From positions 17,918,001 through 17,982,000 of the forward strand of contig CM106586.1 in assembly GCA_048013815.1 (NCBI GenBank): a stretch of DNA of 64,000 nucleotides, given 5' to 3'. The stretch's first letter is position 1. Every line of letters begins with the position of its first letter. The notes below the pieces were generated by a model. That model was not told the origin of the DNA. It searched no databases and worked only from the letters and a program-made list of their open reading frames with translations. This stretch comes from Setoptus koraiensis. Lineage: Eukaryota > Arthropoda. Below are positions 60,633-64,000 of the stretch, in pieces. The translations under genes and the position numbers were made by a program.

Positions 60633-61950
60633 TGTATTTTACAGTTGCAGAATAAGGTGAATTGGCTCTAACTGGCGACAACAATAGCATGAGATGAATG
60701 TTGATAATAGCCAGCCAGTTGGTAGCATGAGACGTTTAGTGGGTGGCTTGATGACGATGCGACAAAGGCTAGATTTGTTCTGTTCCACGTCGAGCTTCTT
60801 TCCTCAAGCAATGGCCGCCTGCGGAGTGTGATAATGAGTCATACAGTTATTGTTGTAATTATAGTATAAAAGATGAATAGATGGATAAATTATGCTGTGT
60901 AGTGGCAATTAATAAATAGATAGATGATATAATAAAAAATAAATAGATGTGCGACCGGGCCAAAACGATGAAAGCTGCATCAGCTGCTGGTGCTTATCAG
61001 ATGCACAATGTGCAAGAAATTGCTGGCGCCATCTGCAGTTGGAAATTCTTTTCAGCGCCACGATAGAATTTTATTTTTTGTTTCGAATTGTTCGCACGGC
61101 ATGCATGTATCGGTGCTTCATGTACAGAGTGAAACCGATAAACTCATGCCAGTGCTAACAAACCAGAGTTTGTCATTCACGCTGCCAGTGGCACCACATT
61201 GAACATGGATTGCACGTTGTTCTTCATTCGCCGCCAATGCTCACATGCTTTCTATGGCTAAATGTGCAGTTTGTGCGTAGGTGTGTGTGTGTATTTGCTC
61301 CTCTCTTTCACCCATACATACAATGCACAGTGTGACCCTTTTCCAATGCGCTGACATCGAGTTTGTATGGGAACCGCGAGAGCGGCGCTCCGATGCTTTC
61401 CATGTGCCGTGCACTGATTATAGTGTCGGTGCCTTGTTCGCCTGCAATCAACCAGGAGGAGACATTTAACGACTCATCTCGCACTCATCGCAGCCTCTCA
61501 GGCGCCCCTGGCGGGACTCGCTGGCACCAGGTATAGTGCTATCAAAAACGGTGCTCTCACCACTAGAGAGTTTATCTAATACACCATCGCGCACCGCCTC
61601 GTTTCGATCAAGTTCTTTTCTCGATGATATATGCTAAACCGTCTATTATTTCTGCTTTGCTAAACTACAACACTTATCTACATTTGTCTACATTTATCTG
61701 TCGGTCACACACAATTGAAACTGCTATTGATAACATTTAAATTAAATTTGAAAAATTAATCATCCGAGACAGTGATATAACGAAACAGCCATACTAGTTG
61801 CCACACTAACCTCTGCTTATTGTTAGCTCAATCGTTAGGCCCAGCCCAACCGTTTGGACACAGCTCATAGGCATCAGGAGATACCTATTATACATATTGT
61901 CACCCCCGCCCCAATAAACCAATATCCAACCGAACAGTTCTACTCTAAAA
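60633..61950. other. Intergenic region between the divergent SCYL1 and p23 genes
   Basis: It holds both promoters. Open frames (60949-61202, 61281-61469) have no domain. A short GT run is at 61282-61292. Nothing else is seen. Confidence 0.5.
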
Positions 61951-62553
61951 ATGTCTACTACACAAAATAATAATAATGGTGCTCCGCTGCTGAAACCACC
62001 CACCACATATTGGGCTCAACGCGCCAACCTAATCTATTTAACTGTAGCATTAGAAGATTGTAAAAACCCAACAATTAAGCTTGAGAAAGACAAATTATAC
62101 TTTCGTGGCAAATCAGAATCCTTGCAACAGGACGCTGACCACGCGGACCATGAGGTCACCATCGACTTTAATCAGCCCATTAACACGGAGGAATCCAAAT
62201 ATGTAACACGTGATCGAGGCACAGAGTTCGTTATTGTCAAAGAAACAAATGGATGGTGGCCAAGGTTGCTTAAGGGCTCAGCTAAGCAACATTGGCTCAA
62301 GATTGATTTCACCAAATGGAAAGATGAAGATGACTCAGACGATGAGGCACCAAACTTTGGCGGTGCACCCGGACAACCAGACTTTGGTGATCTTATGAGA
62401 CAAATGGGTGGAATGAACAACATGGAAGGCCTAGAAGGAATGGGAGGCATGGGTGGTCTAGGTGGTATGGGAGGCTTAGGCGGCATGGACGATGATAAAG
62501 ACGAAGAAGAGGATGATTCAGAGGGAGACGATCTTCCTCCTGAGCTTGAATAG
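61951..62553 (+). CDS. PTGES3: Hsp90 cochaperone p23 (PTGES3-like)
   Basis: A single-exon ORF of 200 residues. Residues about 18-110 form the CS domain: YWAQRANLIYLTVALEDCKN, a KLYFRGKSES strand and ETNGWWPRLLK, carrying the WPRL signature of p23. A WLKIDFTKWKDEDDSDDE section follows, as in p23. The C terminus contains about 30 residues of Gly-Met-Gly-Gly repeats and an acidic end (EEEDDSEGDDLPPELE). p23 binds the ATP-bound Hsp90 dimer and stabilises clients in the cytosol. It is longer than human p23 (160) because of the Gly/Met insert. A poly(A) signal is at 62584-62589. Confidence 0.95.
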   Translation: MSTTQNNNNGAPLLKPPTTYWAQRANLIYLTVALEDCKNPTIKLEKDKLYFRGKSESLQQDADHADHEVTIDFNQPINTEESKYVTRDRGTEFVIVKETNGWWPRLLKGSAKQHWLKIDFTKWKDEDDSDDEAPNFGGAPGQPDFGDLMRQMGGMNNMEGLEGMGGMGGLGGMGGLGGMDDDKDEEEDDSEGDDLPPELE

Positions 62554-63309
62554 TGTAACTTACTACCGGAGCTGAATAGCAGTAATAAAACGATACATTG
62601 TCATACACTTTCTACAAACAAGGTATATCATTATTTTATCAATTATATATAAATATATTCAAATCCAAGTCTTTTCTGCATCATCAGTTTACTGTAATCA
62701 CTCATTTAGTGTGAATAAATAACCTGGAGTTACTTATTTTCAGTTATAGGAGCGTTTTTTATTTATATCGGCAGGTTGCCCCGGCAAAAGAGATAACTAG
62801 TTTCATTTTCAATCCTACCGCCGGTACATGAGAGTTATGTTATGCGACTTACAGTTAGGTTTTTCTCTTTTTCAAAAGCTGTATTCTCAATAGCTGCGGA
62901 CAGGTGCCGCGCTAGTCTAGCCGAAAATCATTTGATCTCTGTAAAACTCACACTACAAGTTAACTACCGTAAGCAGTAAGATCAAGCAAGCACCGTCAGC
63001 TGCCAAAGCATTAATATCCATCAGCTGATGATGTATTTCTGTGCCACGCAATCGGCATTTGGAAACCGACAGTTTACTATTAATATCATAGTATTGAGGC
63101 TGCAAATGAATAATCCTCTTTTACTTTGTTAGTGGAAATACAATTCGCAAATCACTATAGATTTACAACTATATCTCAATATATTGCTGGTGATTTAATT
63201 TATCATACAACCATTCATACCTTCATACAATACCCGAGGACGATTCCTTGAGTTTGGATATAAAACTAATTCGTAATTTGTGACGACCATATACATTTAA
63301 ACATTCACA
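62554..63309. other. Intergenic region between p23 and GRASP
   Basis: It contains the p23 poly(A) signal and the upstream region of the GRASP gene. It is AT-rich with no open frame of note. Confidence 0.6.
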
Positions 63310-64000
63310 ATGGGAGCTGGTCAAAGTCTATCCGATATTGGAGGTTCAACATATGGATATCATGTAAGCTTGAGATTATACAGTGGGCGATATATAACCG
63401 TCGTATGGGTTTCTGTGTTGATGAGCTTTATTTCATTTGCATTTCTACTCTCTTTTTTGCAGGTGTTGAGGGTGCAACCGAACAGTCCCGGTAGCAGGGC
63501 TGGTCTTCAGTCATACTTCGACTTTATCCTGGCTGCTGGAAACACTAGATTCGACAAAGAAAATGGAGCAATAAAAGAAATTTTAAAGGCCAGTATCGAT
63601 CAAAGATTGAAGATGCTTGTCTACAACACAAGGACAAAGAAGACTCGCGAGGTTGACATTATTCCATCTACTACGTGGGGAGGTAACGGCTTGCTAGGAG
63701 TATCTATCAAGCACAATTCATTCGATAAAATAGATGAGAAGGTATGGCATGTGCTGGAAGTTCAACCTGGATCTCCAGCTCAACAGGCTGGCTTGCTGTC
63801 AAATGATGACTACGTCATAGGGTCAGACTCTACTTTACAAGAAAGCGAAGATCTATATAATCTTATTCAAGCGCATGATGGAAAACCGCTTAAACTATTT
63901 ACATACAATGTGGTAACCGATAGTTGTCGTGAGGTCATATGTACCCCAAATAGCGGTTGGGGAGGTGAAGGTAGTTTAGGTTGTGAGTTTGGCCACGGCT
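63310..64000 (+). CDS. GORASP: Golgi reassembly stacking protein (GRASP55/65), 5' part
   Basis: Two exons are visible: 63310-63363 (18 codons) and 63463 onward, open to the window end. The start is MGAGQS, with Gly2 available for N-myristoylation as in the family. The two PDZ-like GRASP domains follow: GYH plus VLRVQPNSPGSRAGLQSYFD, TTWGGNGLLGVSI, VWHVLEVQPGSPAQQAGL, then KPLKLFTYNVVTDSCREV and WGGEGSLGCEFGHG. GRASPs tether Golgi cisternae and act in unconventional secretion. The intron (63364-63462) has a GTAAGC donor and a TTTTTTGCAG acceptor. The Ser/Pro-rich C-terminal half lies beyond the window. Confidence 0.95.
   Translation, partial: MGAGQSLSDIGGSTYGYHVSLRLYSGRYITVVWVSVLMSFISFAFLLSFLQVLRVQPNSPGSRAGLQSYFDFILAAGNTRFDKENGAIKEILKASIDQRLKMLVYNTRTKKTREVDIIPSTTWGGNGLLGVSIKHNSFDKIDEKVWHVLEVQPGSPAQQAGLLSNDDYVIGSDSTLQESEDLYNLIQAHDGKPLKLFTYNVVTDSCREVICTPNSGWGGEGSLGCEFGHG

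Overview
The window is eukaryotic nuclear DNA, most likely from an arthropod and perhaps an acariform mite. The reasons are GT-AG introns mostly of about 70-320 nt beside many single-exon genes, a muscle-protein-20 calponin gene, an insect-type GAS2-like gene, a relaxin-type LGR receptor, Gln/Asn/His-rich tracts in several proteins, and many microsatellites. The taxon is inferred from gene content, and no rRNA or mitochondrial marker is present to test it. I see no CRISPR array, operon, phage or intact mobile element.

Layout. 1-2187 is the 3' part of an otopetrin-like proton-channel gene. 2923-3378 is a single-exon RING protein behind a 29-bp tandem repeat. 4506-5504 is a secreted serine-protease homologue that has lost its catalytic triad. 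6134-14467 (minus) is an eleven-exon relaxin-receptor-type LGR whose exons I could join in phase. 18184-20673 is a TPR-RRM-CCCH protein. 21530-35357 (minus) is a GAS2-like actin/microtubule linker with a 9.8-kb intron that hosts two plus-strand genes for secreted or membrane proteins: 28646-29865 (ZP-N domain plus a membrane span) and 30687-31623 (Met-Asn-Gly repeats). Next come a 71-aa orphan ORF (36866-37081), a trihelix DNA-binding protein (37203-38120, minus), dynactin-2 (38810-40130) and a La-motif LARP1-like protein (40362-42080, minus).

From 42 to 57.6 kb the DNA is gene-poor and rich in simple repeats. It holds one candidate coding exon (48636-48758, minus), a FLASH-like 76-aa coiled-coil ORF (52871-53101) and a tRNA-like hairpin near 55.1 kb. 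The right end is dense with conserved genes: muscle protein 20 (57647-58580), SCYL1 (58905-60632, minus), the Hsp90 cochaperone p23 (61951-62553) and the 5' part of a GRASP/GORASP Golgi stacking gene (63310 to the window end).

The genes are unrelated in function apart from a loose cytoskeleton and membrane-traffic theme (GAS2-like, dynactin-2, Mp20, SCYL1, GRASP). They show no operon-like order. Many pairs are convergent (protease/receptor, TPR/GAS2-like, dynactin-2/LARP, Mp20/SCYL1). The most unusual items are the signal-anchor first exon proposed for the relaxin-type receptor, the triad-dead protease with an Asp-Pro tail, the ZP-N-only membrane protein nested in the GAS2-like gene, and several long snap-back inverted repeats.
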